Positions 51,239 to 60,947 of a DNA stretch of 64,000 bases are shown here, piece after piece. The notes under the pieces were generated by a model. It saw nothing but the letters and a program-made list of their open reading frames with translations, did no database searches and was not told the DNA's origin. Numbering within the stretch: position 1 is the first letter of the stretch; each line of letters opens with the position of its first letter. The translations under genes were made by a program, and so were the position numbers. The DNA comes from Bacteroidota bacterium (GTDB taxonomy: Bacteria; Bacteroidota; Bacteroidia; Bacteroidales; CAIXZF01), in contig JAKLIX010000015.1 in assembly GCA_022709385.1 (NCBI GenBank), forward strand, positions 1 through 64,000, read 5' to 3'.

Positions 51239-51246
51239 CAAATGTA
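51239..51246 (-). promoter_or_regulatory. -7 promoter box TACATTTG of the Gcw_chp gene
   Basis: TACATTTG on the minus strand matches TAnnTTTG and ends 22 bases before the ATG at 51216. Confidence 0.5.
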
Positions 51247-51276
51247 TGGATTTATTGATGGAAGTCTGCGATTGTC

Positions 51277-51332
51277 GGCATTACTCTTATGAAACAGTTT
51301 TGCATTCGCAAACCTTTCAGGTATGTGTATAA
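51277..51332. repeat. Dispersed intergenic repeat, copy A
   Basis: The segment beginning ggcattac and containing TTTGCAT-t-CGCAAACCT-t-TCA-g-GTATG aligns with 60480-60537. Over the 34 bases after ACAG about 28-29 are identical, with a 2-base indel before it. The core TTTGC-N4-GCAAA is palindromic and is followed by an AAACCTxTCAxGTATG block. Confidence 0.65.
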
Positions 51333-51393
51333 CTTCCGGGAATTCATCAGATATCCGGCATCATAACCTTAAAAACCGGAACCGGGTGCGACC

Positions 51394-54300
51394 TTAAAGC
51401 TTTATTACCTTCAGGAGTTTCATCTCAGGCTGACCCGGATAGTAGAACATCAGCCGCAACGTATACACTCCGGGTCGCATCCTACTCAACGAAATAAGCT
51501 GGGAGGCCAGGCCACCCGGTTTTTCGAGAATTCCTGTCAGCTTTGTTTCCTGTCCCAGGGCATCGAAAAGGCTGAGCTGAACCCGGCCGGCCCGGGGCAG
51601 GAAAAAGCTGATCTCAAGCTCACTGCCGGCAGGGTTGGGATGGGCGTTCAGTGAAAGCTCCCCGGGGTCCGGCAGCAGCTCCGGGATCAACAGGGCAGCC
51701 GGAGTGATGATGTTTCCAAGAAAGCCGGCAGCCTCACTGCCCGCTGCGATGCGGAAAGGCGGCCAGTCTGCCTTACGTGCCGTCAGAGAGATCCTGAAGA
51801 GCGCTTGGTCTGCCGGATTCTCCAGACCCCGGATACTGTACCAGGCAATCCGTAACTGGTTTCCATCCACTTTGTACAGAAAATCGGAAAATACATTATC
51901 CTCATAATCAAGCGATTCCGGGATGACATCCCAAATCCGGATGTCCTGAGAATCGAACTCGAAAACCAGGGAAAGCGCATGCAGCCTTTCCTTGATATCA
52001 GTATATACCGGAAGATGGATGGGTATATCATTGCTGATAATCATCGTTTCCGGTGACATAGTCAGCTCGAATGGCATCGCTGTTTTGGCTCCCGGGATAT
52101 GAGAACGATCAAGATCCCCGGCGCACAAGGCATGCAGGTTCTTCACCGCCGGAATGCCAGGCTGCATGAGCACCTCGCCATCCTCAAACACCCAGTCGGG
52201 GATGGCAAATTGGGATGACATCCCTGTAAAACGCTTCATGATGCTGAGGGCATCCACGGCATTCACCGACCCGGATGCATCTACATCGCCGGCTGCCTCC
52301 TGAAGGGGACTGAGGCTGATCATCCCCACGAAAGACTTCATCGCAGTAAGTGCATCCACGGCATTGACGCCGCCGTGCGGCTTGGTGCAGTTCACACTGA
52401 TATTATAATTACCCGGCTGACAGATATCCGCAAACAAATAATCACCCTGACTTCCTGTAAGGGTATCGGCAAGAGGCAAACCGCCCGATGAAAGCACGGC
52501 TGTGACATTGCTCAGCGGGGTCAATTGCAGATTGTCATACAGAACCTGTCCCATAATGTAAGGGCATCCGCCGATGGTGACCCTGACGGAATCGATACCG
52601 GTACAGCCCCTGCTATCGGTGACGCTGACATAATAAGTTGTAGTTGAAATGGTTGTCACCGGTTCCGAAATGCCCGTCCCACCGAAACTCCATAAATAAT
52701 TGTAAGGTGGAAGTCCTCCGGTGGCCGTACATGAAACAATTGTACTTGCCGCTTGCAGGAAAGTCTGATCGGGGGAGCAAGACACAACAGGTCCTTCCAG
52801 AAATTCAAGAGTAAAAGTCGTGTCGAAGCTGCAGCCTGCCGTATTGGTCAGATTCACAGTGTAGGTATAAATACCCGGATTAGATTGAAAAACAATCATT
52901 TCATGATTATTTGAGGATAAAATGCCCGGTCCCACCCAGGTAACGGAGTCAGTAAGCACTTCATACACCCATGAATATGGCATGAGGGAGTCGGCAAACA
53001 CAAGCTGCCACCAGAAAACCCAGCCGTTATCTCCGGGAGTATCATCAGACAGCTTTAAAGTCCAGTTCCCGTTGACAGGACAACCAAGAAGGTTTGAAAA
53101 ATCCTGCGAGGGGAGATAGCTGCCGCTGTCGAGCAAAGGAAATCCTCCGGGTGGCGGTGGAATGCAATTACCGGTATTGGCATATAAAAGCATCGGATCA
53201 TACTGGGAATTCATGGAGAAGCGGTATGTCCATCCCTGTCCGGGCGGATTTTGCAGCGGATCCGACAGGCAGGAAGGAGGCGAAATGCAGTCAAACTGCG
53301 TATGGTTGGTGATCCCCAGGGGTAAACCCAAAAAGCAGGTATCGGTTTGTGAGGCGCTTTTCAGGAGTACCGACTGGCCATTCGGACATTCAATGCTTAT
53401 TTCCAGGTTTCCTGAGGCAGAATGCTCCATGTTCACAGTAAGCATGCTTACCTGACCGGCATCCGTGATCACCATATTCCCTCCGGGATTGCTCACATTT
53501 AAAACAGATTCGATGGTAATCCCCGATGCTGCACCACCGTCAGGGATATATTTTGACGTATCAAAGGTCATCAGTTGGGGAAGTGTATGATATACCAGGG
53601 ATGAATGGAATTGAACATGGTCGGTTTCGGCAGACCCTGCAGTGATGGTTACCGGAATCCCGGTGCAAAAGCCCACGCCCGTGTTGAATGCCTCGATGGC
53701 GGGAGTGGTGATGTTGACCCTTGCGACCAGTTTCGGCTGACTGCTGCATCCATTGCAATCTTTTACAGTCAGGAAAACTTCATAGCCTCCCTGCCCGGGA
53801 AACTGATGTGATACTGCCTGTCCAAGCGCTATGTTTCCATCACCGAAATCCCAGATAAACAAGCTTGCAGAATCCGACTGATGATAATACGTATCATTTT
53901 CCGGATAGAGGGCAGTCGCATTGAAACTAACGCTTCCATTTGCACAGATCAGGATATTGATGCTGTCGACAAGAGGCGGATTCGATGCGGAGAGTTGCGG
54001 GATCACCTGCTGGCATGAATCCAGACCATAAACCACCATACTGCAGGTGTCGTTGGTGAGATCAATGTCTAGGGGGAGCTGGGTGTACACTTGAAGCGTG
54101 TACATATTCTGAGGAATCATATAATTCACCGGAAACTGAAACATGACGGTTCCGTTGGCCGGCAGACCGGATGGCCCCGGAATGGAAAGGATTTCACTCA
54201 CCGGCGGGTTGTTTCCGACGGAATAGCTGAGCGGGATGGTAAACAGCGGTCCCGGACCGTAATTTTTCACCATACAATGCACCTGCATCATACCCTCTGC

Positions 54301-57243
54301 CGTATCCGGAAGATGTGTAACTGACAATACGCCGGCATCAACCGGACCAGGATGGATCAAGGCTGTATAGTCTTCGGTCTCTCCCCAGGTATATGTTCCG
54401 CAGGCATGAATATTGACAGGAGTATAGGCCTCGACAGCCACCACCCTGAAACGGGTGTAACCCGGCAGGGCGGTGTACGGCAGGGTCACAGATCCTGAAA
54501 TGATGTTATTGGAAGATGTGGTGGGCCCTCCGGTAAATACCGTTTCGGCAGCCTCGTCAAATTGTCCGTCATGGTTCCAGTCGACAAAGGCCTTGCAACA
54601 GGTGGAATAAAAACTTCCCTGGTATATAATACTGACACTGAGCGGGTATGTATTTCCGGCAGCCAGGTGTACAGGGGGCACATTGAGTGTATTATCCGTG
54701 TAAGTTGCCATGGAAGCCGGATTGTTGTATACCGGGGTGGCAATCCCGTTATCCAGGTTGCTGATGCTGACATTGCCGATATCTTCATAACCGGTGGAAG
54801 TGGCGGCAGAAACACAAATTGAAGGAATATTGCTTGCGACCTGCTTAACTACTGTATCATTCTCCGGAACTGTATCGCCCGGCACACTGATCCAGTCTTT
54901 AAAATAATAATATTGAGGGATATTCAGGTCGGCGGGAGCAATGAAAGTGTAGACGGCCGTGTCGCCGGGCTGCAGGATTCCGGTGAAGTTTTCCGTCACC
55001 GCCGGAAGGTTATTGATCTGATACGACAGGGGGAAGTTGGAAATTGCCTGGGAACCGTAGTTTTTAATCCTGACTCTGACTGTTTCACTGTTTCCCAGGT
55101 TAACACCGGAAACCGGTGTAATATGTTGAAGCATGGCGCCATCGAAAAGCGGAGGAGTTGCAACAAACACCGTATCCGGGATTATCTCTCCGACACAGCC
55201 GTTTGACCAGATGGGCCTGATGTAATATACTGTTGTTTCATACAGGGGCGGAGTGGTATAGGTCAATCCTGTCGCCAGTTGTACTCCTCCGACGGGAGCG
55301 CTGAACCAGTAACATGTGGCCGTAGTGCTCACTGTCAGGCTTGCCATGGCTCCGTAAGCGATATAGGCTGGTGTAACAAGCGGTTGCGGAGGCATAACCA
55401 GGGAGATCACTTGTTTGACCAGGGTATCGTTCCATGGGATGGGATCGCCGGCAAGGTTGATCCAAACCTTCAGAAAGTATGTGGAGTCTTGGCCGGCGAC
55501 CGGCAGATCGAGGGTGGCGGCGAAAAAATAAGTCAGTGTTTCGCCCGGAGCAATGGTTCCGGGGACGTTTTCGGTAATCACAGGGCTGGAGGGGCTTATT
55601 CTGTAACTGGCGGTCAATCCCCCCAGTATGCTGTCCTGCCCTTCATTTTTGATGTTGATCCCCATTTCAATGTCCAGCATATTACATCCGGAGGGAGGAA
55701 TCAATATTTGCTGCAGGGAAGCTTCCATTGCCGCGGGTTCCGAAATGCTGAAATTATCAAGGCTGATTCCGGCCAGATGATTTGTCTGGTCTGATGTAAA
55801 CACGTAGCGAAATCTGACGGAACCGGCAACATGGTTGAGAAATCCAAGCTTGTAGGCGGATTTCTTCCATCCTCCGGAGTTGCCGTTCCATGCCGGTTTG
55901 CCATTTATCACCATAGTACTGCTATACCAGTTGCTGCCAAGGGTGTCATTGACGCTTCCGAGTATCTGCCAGTTTGAACCATCCGTGGTATATTCCATCC
56001 GGGTACCGTCATAGTTCGCTTCCGTCCGAAAGTTCAACCAGAACTGCAATGTTGCATCCTCCACATCACTGAAATCGAAAAGGGGAGATGTGAGGATACA
56101 GTTGGCGGAGGCTGCATAGGCCGTACTCAGGTTCACATCCCATGCATTTGGGAGTGATTTGACAGAGTTCGTCTCGCCGTAAGACGGTGTTCCCAGCTCC
56201 CAGGCCGTATTCTGATTGGTGCCTGCAAAGCCCGGAGTCCAAAGTACTGTTCCTGCATCGAAGTAATCAAAATACGGCAGGGAGAGTGGTTCTTTTGCGG
56301 TGAACAGGATACAGTCCGTTTCCGGTTCAAGTGCAATGTTCACGGCGAGGGAGGCATCAATGGCAACGATGAACCAGCAAATCTGGTCCCCGTCGTTCAC
56401 CTGAGGAATCAGGCCTGTCATCGTATCCTGTCCTGTAAGGCTCATTCCGGCAGTATCCGGTAAGCCATTATTGATGGTATAAACGATAAATGCAGTGTCG
56501 ATCCCGCTGGAATCCGTGATCAGTGCACTGACCTGGAAAGGTCCCGTATTCCATACCAGGTCGACTGGCGATGACGGAAGGATTACGATCTGGGGAGGGA
56601 TCAACTCCCAGGGTGAGGCTTCAACCCGGACATTATCGAGAAACCAGCCTGCATTTCCCGAGGGACCGGACGTGCCTCCGTCCTGTAACTTAAAACGTAC
56701 CATAGCTGAAGGACAATTGTCCAGGATGGTCGAGAGGTCAAAGGTCTCTGTCCTCCACCAGGAAGCCTGAGGCACCGCCGCCGGAGAGGCCGGCAGCCAT
56801 GCCTGGGGATAGGTTGCAGAATTGAACCTGTTGCCGGAGGTTGCAAACTGACCTGACCCAAGGTACTGTACATAAGTCAGTTGCGTCCAGGTGGCTCCTG
56901 CATTGGCCGACACTTCGACGGTGGCATTGTCCAGGAAATCAACCTTGCAGATATGGTCGAAGACCAGGCGGACAGTTGACATGCCGGCAGTACTGAATGG
57001 AATGCCGGTCAGATATACCGTATTCCCCGGTTTCACCTGGCAGGAATCAGACCGCAAAGAATTCGTTCCTGAATGCAGCCGGGTGTTGATGGAAAAACCA
57101 TATCCCGGAACCGGAACAGAGGAATTGACCATACTGTCGGCCAGGCCCGGCAACTCAAAGTTTTCATGAAATGCATTGTACAACTGCGCGGCAGCATTCC
57201 CAGATATGCTTAACAGCACGCAAAGTAACAGGAACCTGATCAT
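51394..57243 (-). CDS. 1949-residue T9SS type A secreted multidomain protein (MAM-like, GEVED, PKD, P-domain, dockerin-like, cohesin-like)
   Basis: Signal peptide 1-20. Order, with rough positions: two MAM/jelly-roll-like domains (20-210 and 320-510), CARDB-type segments (515-640 and 715-820), a GEVED domain (about 830-950; AFVDWNHDGQFDEAAETVF), another CARDB segment, a PKD domain (WDFGDGNIALGQAVSHQF), a proprotein-convertase P-domain (SASGNLEISIECPNGQ...NWTLKLSDDTPGDNGW), and a SprB-like repeat (GGLPPYNYLWSFGG). Then come a carboxypeptidase-regulatory-like fold, dockerin-like loops (AGDVDASGSVNAVDAL), a cohesin-like domain (HALSLVFEFDSQDIRIWDV) and a type A sorting domain (NAHPNPAGSELEISF...GVYTLRLMF). 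It is exported by T9SS, with no catalytic domain seen. The P-domain probably serves binding or folding. The dockerin-like part is homologous to the C-terminus of the protein at 1-2831. Confidence 0.9.
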   Translation of the reverse strand: MIRFLLLCVLLSISGNAAAQLYNAFHENFELPGLADSMVNSSVPVPGYGFSINTRLHSGTNSLRSDSCQVKPGNTVYLTGIPFSTAGMSTVRLVFDHICKVDFLDNATVEVSANAGATWTQLTYVQYLGSGQFATSGNRFNSATYPQAWLPASPAAVPQASWWRTETFDLSTILDNCPSAMVRFKLQDGGTSGPSGNAGWFLDNVRVEASPWELIPPQIVILPSSPVDLVWNTGPFQVSALITDSSGIDTAFIVYTINNGLPDTAGMSLTGQDTMTGLIPQVNDGDQICWFIVAIDASLAVNIALEPETDCILFTAKEPLSLPYFDYFDAGTVLWTPGFAGTNQNTAWELGTPSYGETNSVKSLPNAWDVNLSTAYAASANCILTSPLFDFSDVEDATLQFWLNFRTEANYDGTRMEYTTDGSNWQILGSVNDTLGSNWYSSTMVINGKPAWNGNSGGWKKSAYKLGFLNHVAGSVRFRYVFTSDQTNHLAGISLDNFSISEPAAMEASLQQILIPPSGCNMLDIEMGINIKNEGQDSILGGLTASYRISPSSPVITENVPGTIAPGETLTYFFAATLDLPVAGQDSTYFLKVWINLAGDPIPWNDTLVKQVISLVMPPQPLVTPAYIAYGAMASLTVSTTATCYWFSAPVGGVQLATGLTYTTPPLYETTVYYIRPIWSNGCVGEIIPDTVFVATPPLFDGAMLQHITPVSGVNLGNSETVRVRIKNYGSQAISNFPLSYQINNLPAVTENFTGILQPGDTAVYTFIAPADLNIPQYYYFKDWISVPGDTVPENDTVVKQVASNIPSICVSAATSTGYEDIGNVSISNLDNGIATPVYNNPASMATYTDNTLNVPPVHLAAGNTYPLSVSIIYQGSFYSTCCKAFVDWNHDGQFDEAAETVFTGGPTTSSNNIISGSVTLPYTALPGYTRFRVVAVEAYTPVNIHACGTYTWGETEDYTALIHPGPVDAGVLSVTHLPDTAEGMMQVHCMVKNYGPGPLFTIPLSYSVGNNPPVSEILSIPGPSGLPANGTVMFQFPVNYMIPQNMYTLQVYTQLPLDIDLTNDTCSMVVYGLDSCQQVIPQLSASNPPLVDSINILICANGSVSFNATALYPENDTYYHQSDSASLFIWDFGDGNIALGQAVSHQFPGQGGYEVFLTVKDCNGCSSQPKLVARVNITTPAIEAFNTGVGFCTGIPVTITAGSAETDHVQFHSSLVYHTLPQLMTFDTSKYIPDGGAASGITIESVLNVSNPGGNMVITDAGQVSMLTVNMEHSASGNLEISIECPNGQSVLLKSASQTDTCFLGLPLGITNHTQFDCISPPSCLSDPLQNPPGQGWTYRFSMNSQYDPMLLYANTGNCIPPPPGGFPLLDSGSYLPSQDFSNLLGCPVNGNWTLKLSDDTPGDNGWVFWWQLVFADSLMPYSWVYEVLTDSVTWVGPGILSSNNHEMIVFQSNPGIYTYTVNLTNTAGCSFDTTFTLEFLEGPVVSCSPDQTFLQAASTIVSCTATGGLPPYNYLWSFGGTGISEPVTTISTTTYYVSVTDSRGCTGIDSVRVTIGGCPYIMGQVLYDNLQLTPLSNVTAVLSSGGLPLADTLTGSQGDYLFADICQPGNYNISVNCTKPHGGVNAVDALTAMKSFVGMISLSPLQEAAGDVDASGSVNAVDALSIMKRFTGMSSQFAIPDWVFEDGEVLMQPGIPAVKNLHALCAGDLDRSHIPGAKTAMPFELTMSPETMIISNDIPIHLPVYTDIKERLHALSLVFEFDSQDIRIWDVIPESLDYEDNVFSDFLYKVDGNQLRIAWYSIRGLENPADQALFRISLTARKADWPPFRIAAGSEAAGFLGNIITPAALLIPELLPDPGELSLNAHPNPAGSELEISFFLPRAGRVQLSLFDALGQETKLTGILEKPGGLASQLISLSRMRPGVYTLRLMFYYPGQPEMKLLKVIKL

Positions 57244-57426
57244 TTCAAATCATGCTAAGAAAGTAATTTTTCTCCCAATTCAGTAAGACTCGTATCTTTT
57301 GTCATCGTTGCCCCATCTGCCCACTTCATCGAATCAACAACACCTCAGTCGGTTTCAATCAATGCGTTGATCCTTAGAATCTAATCGAATGGCTGCCTTC
57401 ATAATGTTCCGAATCTGATGTTGGTT

Positions 57427-58464
57427 TTAAACCGTCATCTCTCCCCTGAGCGGTGTTCCCAGCAGTCTGATCACTTCTTCTCTCGAAAAACCTTCACCCA
57501 GCAGGTACATCAGCTTGGTCAGGGCGGCTTCGGTCGTGATGTCGTAACCGCCTGTGACGCCGATTCTTCCCAGTCCGGCACTGGTCTCGTACTTTCCGAT
57601 ATCCACCGAACCTCCCTTGCACTGGGTCACGTTAAAGACGATGATTCCGCTGTCAATGGCACGCTGCAGCGTATCGAGGAACCATTGGTCGGTGGGGGCA
57701 TTACCGGAACCGAATGTCTCAAGGATCACGGCCTTCAAATCCCCGGTCTGAAGTACCGATTCGGTAAACTGCCGGTTGATTCCCGGGTAAAGCTTCAGTA
57801 TGGCAATATGGGTGTCGAGGGCGGTATGGATTTTCAGTTTCCTGAAGTTCGGTTTGAGGATGCTTTCCCTGTTATAGCGGATATTCACCCCGATCTGTGC
57901 AAGCAAGGGATAGTTCCCTGAAAGAAAAGCCTCGAAATGTTCCGCATTTACCTTGCTGGTGCGGTTCCCGCGGTAAAGTTTGTTCTCGAAACAGATGCTG
58001 ACTTCGGGTACCAGGGGCGTCCCCTCCTCATAAGCGGTGGCAATTTCCACTGCATTGATGAAGTTATCCCTTCCGTCGTTGCGGATCACACCCATGGGTA
58101 ACTGAGAGCCGGTGAAAACCACAGGCTTGTTCAGGTTCTCAAGCATAAAACTCAATGCCGAAGCGCTGTATGCCATGGTATCGGAACCATGTAACACCAC
58201 GAATCCTTCATAAGACTCATATTTCCGGGCAATCACTTCTGCAATCTCAGCCCAGAACGAAGGTTTCATGTTGGAAGAATCCAGCAGGGGGTCAAAGGCG
58301 TGAATATCACAGTGCACATTGAAATTTTTCAGCAAGGGAATATGCTGATACAAATGATCAAAGTCGAAGGGGCGTAGCGAACCGCTGTCAGGATCCTGCA
58401 TCATGCCAATGGTGCCGCCGGTATAGAGAATAAGAACTGATGACATATTATTAGGAGACTTCAT
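57427..58464 (-). CDS. ansA: Type I (cytoplasmic) L-asparaginase
   Basis: The 345-residue enzyme has the first catalytic threonine in LILYTGGTIGMMQD and the second in VLHGSDTMAYSASALSFML, plus FTGSQLPMG, the hallmarks of AnsA-type asparaginases, which hydrolyse asparagine to aspartate and ammonia. No signal peptide is present, consistent with the cytosolic type. An alternative ATG at 58446 would trim six residues. It stands alone between two T9SS cargo genes; a 183-base spacer to the 1949-residue gene contains nothing recognisable. Confidence 0.95.
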   Translation of the reverse strand: MKSPNNMSSVLILYTGGTIGMMQDPDSGSLRPFDFDHLYQHIPLLKNFNVHCDIHAFDPLLDSSNMKPSFWAEIAEVIARKYESYEGFVVLHGSDTMAYSASALSFMLENLNKPVVFTGSQLPMGVIRNDGRDNFINAVEIATAYEEGTPLVPEVSICFENKLYRGNRTSKVNAEHFEAFLSGNYPLLAQIGVNIRYNRESILKPNFRKLKIHTALDTHIAILKLYPGINRQFTESVLQTGDLKAVILETFGSGNAPTDQWFLDTLQRAIDSGIIVFNVTQCKGGSVDIGKYETSAGLGRIGVTGGYDITTEAALTKLMYLLGEGFSREEVIRLLGTPLRGEMTV

Positions 58465-58590
58465 TAAACTTGCTGTACCTGATCATCCCTTGAAATGGCC
58501 AACATGGACTGTTCCGGGATGAGGACCCGTATATCCTTCAAAAATAGTCAGATTTACTGTATGAAAATTGCCCGCCCGGCAGGAATTGCC

Positions 58591-58598
58591 TATTTTTA
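58591..58598 (+). promoter_or_regulatory. Near-consensus -7 box TATTTTTA before the FG-GAP protein gene
   Basis: TATTTTTA differs from TAnnTTTG only at the last base. It lies 21 bases before the ATG at 58620, inside a small TTGCC...GGCAA inverted repeat. Confidence 0.3.
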
Positions 58599-58619
58599 TG
58601 GCAACAAAGCGGAATACCC

Positions 58620-60416
58620 ATGAGAAACAAATGCTTTTCTTCCCTGAGCAGGGTGTCTGGAGTGATTATCACCTCCATGGCCCTGACGGCAGCAGCGGTG
58701 CTGAACACAACGCCCTGCTCCGGCCAATGCTGCAATTATTTTGATTCGGGCCAGAGCCTTGGCACCTCACCTACCTTTGGAGTGGCGCTCGGTGATTTCG
58801 ACGGGGACGGTGACCAGGATGCCTTCACCATCGATGCCTATGAAGACATCGAAATCTACTTCAACAACGGAGCCGGCACGTTTACCCTGGCACAGCAGAT
58901 CATCCCCATTCCCGACGAGGAGGATAATTTCGGCGTCCATGTGTTTGATGTGGACAATGACAACGACATCGACGCCATCGTGGTGCCTTTTTACAGTTCT
59001 TCCGGATTGAAGATTTACAAGAATGACGGAACCGGCAATTTCACCCTTTACCAGACGGTTTCCTCCAACCTTGGCAGCCGTTATGCAGGCATCGCCGATG
59101 TGGACGGTGACGGCGACAGGGATGTCATCCTGCCCGGCGGGATGTCAGCTACCACCAAAGTCTTTAAAAACAACGGAAACGGTTATTTCACCCAGTTTTC
59201 CTCCATCACCCTCACCAACTTCGGACAAGCCAATGACATCGCCGTGGGAGATCTGGACGGGGACTTTGACATCGATGCCGTGGTGGTTTCAAGCAATGCG
59301 GCCGGCAGACTGTTGCTGAACGACGGAAGCGGCAATTTCACGGATGCCGGGCTCACCATCGGAAACACCTCCGATTCATACTATACTGCCGAGGCCGGGG
59401 ATATGGACAAGGACGGAGATGCCGACCTGGTGTTCGGCGGCATGTATTGCCCGCTCACGGTGATCAAAAACCTGGGTGGTTCAAGCTTTGTCGTAGACAG
59501 TACTTACGCAAGCAGTAATTATGACAAGCATATGATCCTTGCCGACTATGATTTCGACGGCGATATCGATGTTTTCGTCTCCACTTACGGCAGCCATGGA
59601 CTCGAAGTATGGAGCAACGACGGGGAGTGCATCCTCAGCCTCTGCTACCAGAACCAGCCACCCATGCCGGGCACCTATTCCCACGGCTTCGACATCGGCC
59701 TGATCGACAACGATATTTACCTCGATGCCTTTATGGGAGAATTCGGCAGCAGCGGGGACAAGGTATTTTTTGCAGCCCCGGCCTTTTATGTGATGAATAT
59801 ACAGGCAACAATCTGCGACGGGGAAGTATACACTTTTCCGGATGGAACCTCATCCTCCGTGGCCATGGTGCAGACCAGCCACCTGACTGCCATCAACGGC
59901 TGCGACAGCATCATCATCACCGATCTCAGCGTCACCATTGTCAACACGGCGGTTACACTCAACCAGGTCACCATCACCGCCCAGCAGGCAGGAGCGGTTT
60001 ACCGGTGGCTCGACTGCAACAACGGCTTTGCACAGATCAGCGGTGCCACCCAGCAAAGCTTCACTGCCACTGTCAGCGGCTCTTATGCGGTGGAAGTCAC
60101 ATACGACGACTGTATTGACACTTCGGATTGCATCCCGGTGGTGGTGACCGGACTTCCCCGGGAAGTAAAGGACGGCATCAGCATCCGGCCAAATCCTGCG
60201 GGCGACTACCTTTTCATTGAAACCTCCGGACAATCCCTGCCGGTACACATCAGGATCGTCGATCTGTCTGGCAGGGTGTTGCAAGAAACCATATTGACGG
60301 AAATCGACCAGGCCCGCCTTTCACTTTCCGGATTGAGAAACGGCTATTACCTGCTGCATTGTTCCGACCGATCGGGAATCCTGTCCACCCTGCCCCTGGT
60401 GAAGGCCGGGAATTGA
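58620..60416 (+). CDS. FG-GAP/VCBS repeat protein with T9SS type A sorting domain
   Basis: The 598-residue protein has a long signal peptide (to about GQC near residue 36). A beta-propeller of FG-GAP/VCBS repeats (about 50-390) follows, with recurrent calcium-loop motifs: DFDGDGDQDAF, DVDNDNDIDA, DVDGDGDRDV, DLDGDFDIDA, DMDKDGDADL, DYDFDGDIDV. Two small Ig-like segments (ATICDGEVYTFPDGT, GAVYRWLDCNNGFAQ) come next, and a type A sorting domain closes it (ISIRPNPAGDYLFIETSGQ, VRIVDLSGRVLQET-like, LRNGYYLLHC). FG-GAP propellers bind calcium and partner proteins or glycans. It is probably surface exposed through T9SS. Confidence 0.93.
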   Translation: MRNKCFSSLSRVSGVIITSMALTAAAVLNTTPCSGQCCNYFDSGQSLGTSPTFGVALGDFDGDGDQDAFTIDAYEDIEIYFNNGAGTFTLAQQIIPIPDEEDNFGVHVFDVDNDNDIDAIVVPFYSSSGLKIYKNDGTGNFTLYQTVSSNLGSRYAGIADVDGDGDRDVILPGGMSATTKVFKNNGNGYFTQFSSITLTNFGQANDIAVGDLDGDFDIDAVVVSSNAAGRLLLNDGSGNFTDAGLTIGNTSDSYYTAEAGDMDKDGDADLVFGGMYCPLTVIKNLGGSSFVVDSTYASSNYDKHMILADYDFDGDIDVFVSTYGSHGLEVWSNDGECILSLCYQNQPPMPGTYSHGFDIGLIDNDIYLDAFMGEFGSSGDKVFFAAPAFYVMNIQATICDGEVYTFPDGTSSSVAMVQTSHLTAINGCDSIIITDLSVTIVNTAVTLNQVTITAQQAGAVYRWLDCNNGFAQISGATQQSFTATVSGSYAVEVTYDDCIDTSDCIPVVVTGLPREVKDGISIRPNPAGDYLFIETSGQSLPVHIRIVDLSGRVLQETILTEIDQARLSLSGLRNGYYLLHCSDRSGILSTLPLVKAGN

Positions 60417-60479
60417 GAACCTGAGCTGTTTTATGCCGACACGGAATGGGTTTGCGAAAAATGCTCTGATGCGGTGTAC

Positions 60480-60537
60480 GGCATTACGCATACTAAAAAC
60501 AGCTTTGCATGCGCAAACCTGTCAAGTATGAGGTTAA
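60480..60537. repeat. Dispersed intergenic repeat, copy B
   Basis: This is the partner of the element at 51277-51332, reading ggcattac then ACAG-c-TTTGCATGCGCAAACCTGTCAAGTATG. It lies between the FG-GAP gene and the ATPase remnant. Confidence 0.65.
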
Positions 60538-60596
60538 AAATTATCCCCGTAAATTTAAGAAAAAATATTCAATTTGCGGGATTAATTTGTAAACAA

Positions 60597-60910
60597 ATGA
60601 TAATCAGAAATTTAACAGCAAGAATAATCAGCAGTCTCGAAAATTTTCCTGCAGTAGCTATATTGGGGCCAAGGCAGGTCAGTAAAACTACACTGGCGAA
60701 ATCACTTAAAAATGATTTACCGCATGAATCGCTTTACCTTGATCTTGAAAACCCGCTCGATGTCTCGGTTTTATCAGCTCCATTGGTACGAAAAAGAACT
60801 ACCTGATCATCCCTAAGCTGAAAGTCCCGTACCGGCTTGGAATAAACATCCAGGTAACGGATCTTCTCCACTTTCTGAACCAGGAAGTGACGTTGTTGGA
60901 CAAATTCTGA
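60597..60910 (+). pseudogene. Remnant of an AAA/DUF4143-type ATPase gene
   Basis: From ATG 60597 the frame encodes the N-terminus typical of this ATPase family (MIIRNLTARIISSLENFPA, then a Walker A GPRQVSKTTLAK, then ESLYLDLENP) for about 69 residues, and stops at 60806. The Walker A glycine is replaced by serine (GPRQVSKT instead of GPRQVGKT). One frame over, 60782-60910 reads a tail (NYLIIPKLKVPYRLGINIQV...LLDKF) that resembles a C-terminal segment of such proteins. The middle (about 300 residues) is missing. I read it as an internal deletion plus frameshift; assignment of the tail is tentative. Confidence 0.7.
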
Positions 60911-60947
60911 CCAGATGAATCGTATATATATCGTGATATCTCATATA

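Noticed and set aside
60474..60596. Upstream start for the ATPase remnant
   Set aside because: The first 41 codons are translated from the dispersed repeat; family similarity begins at MIIRNL (60597).
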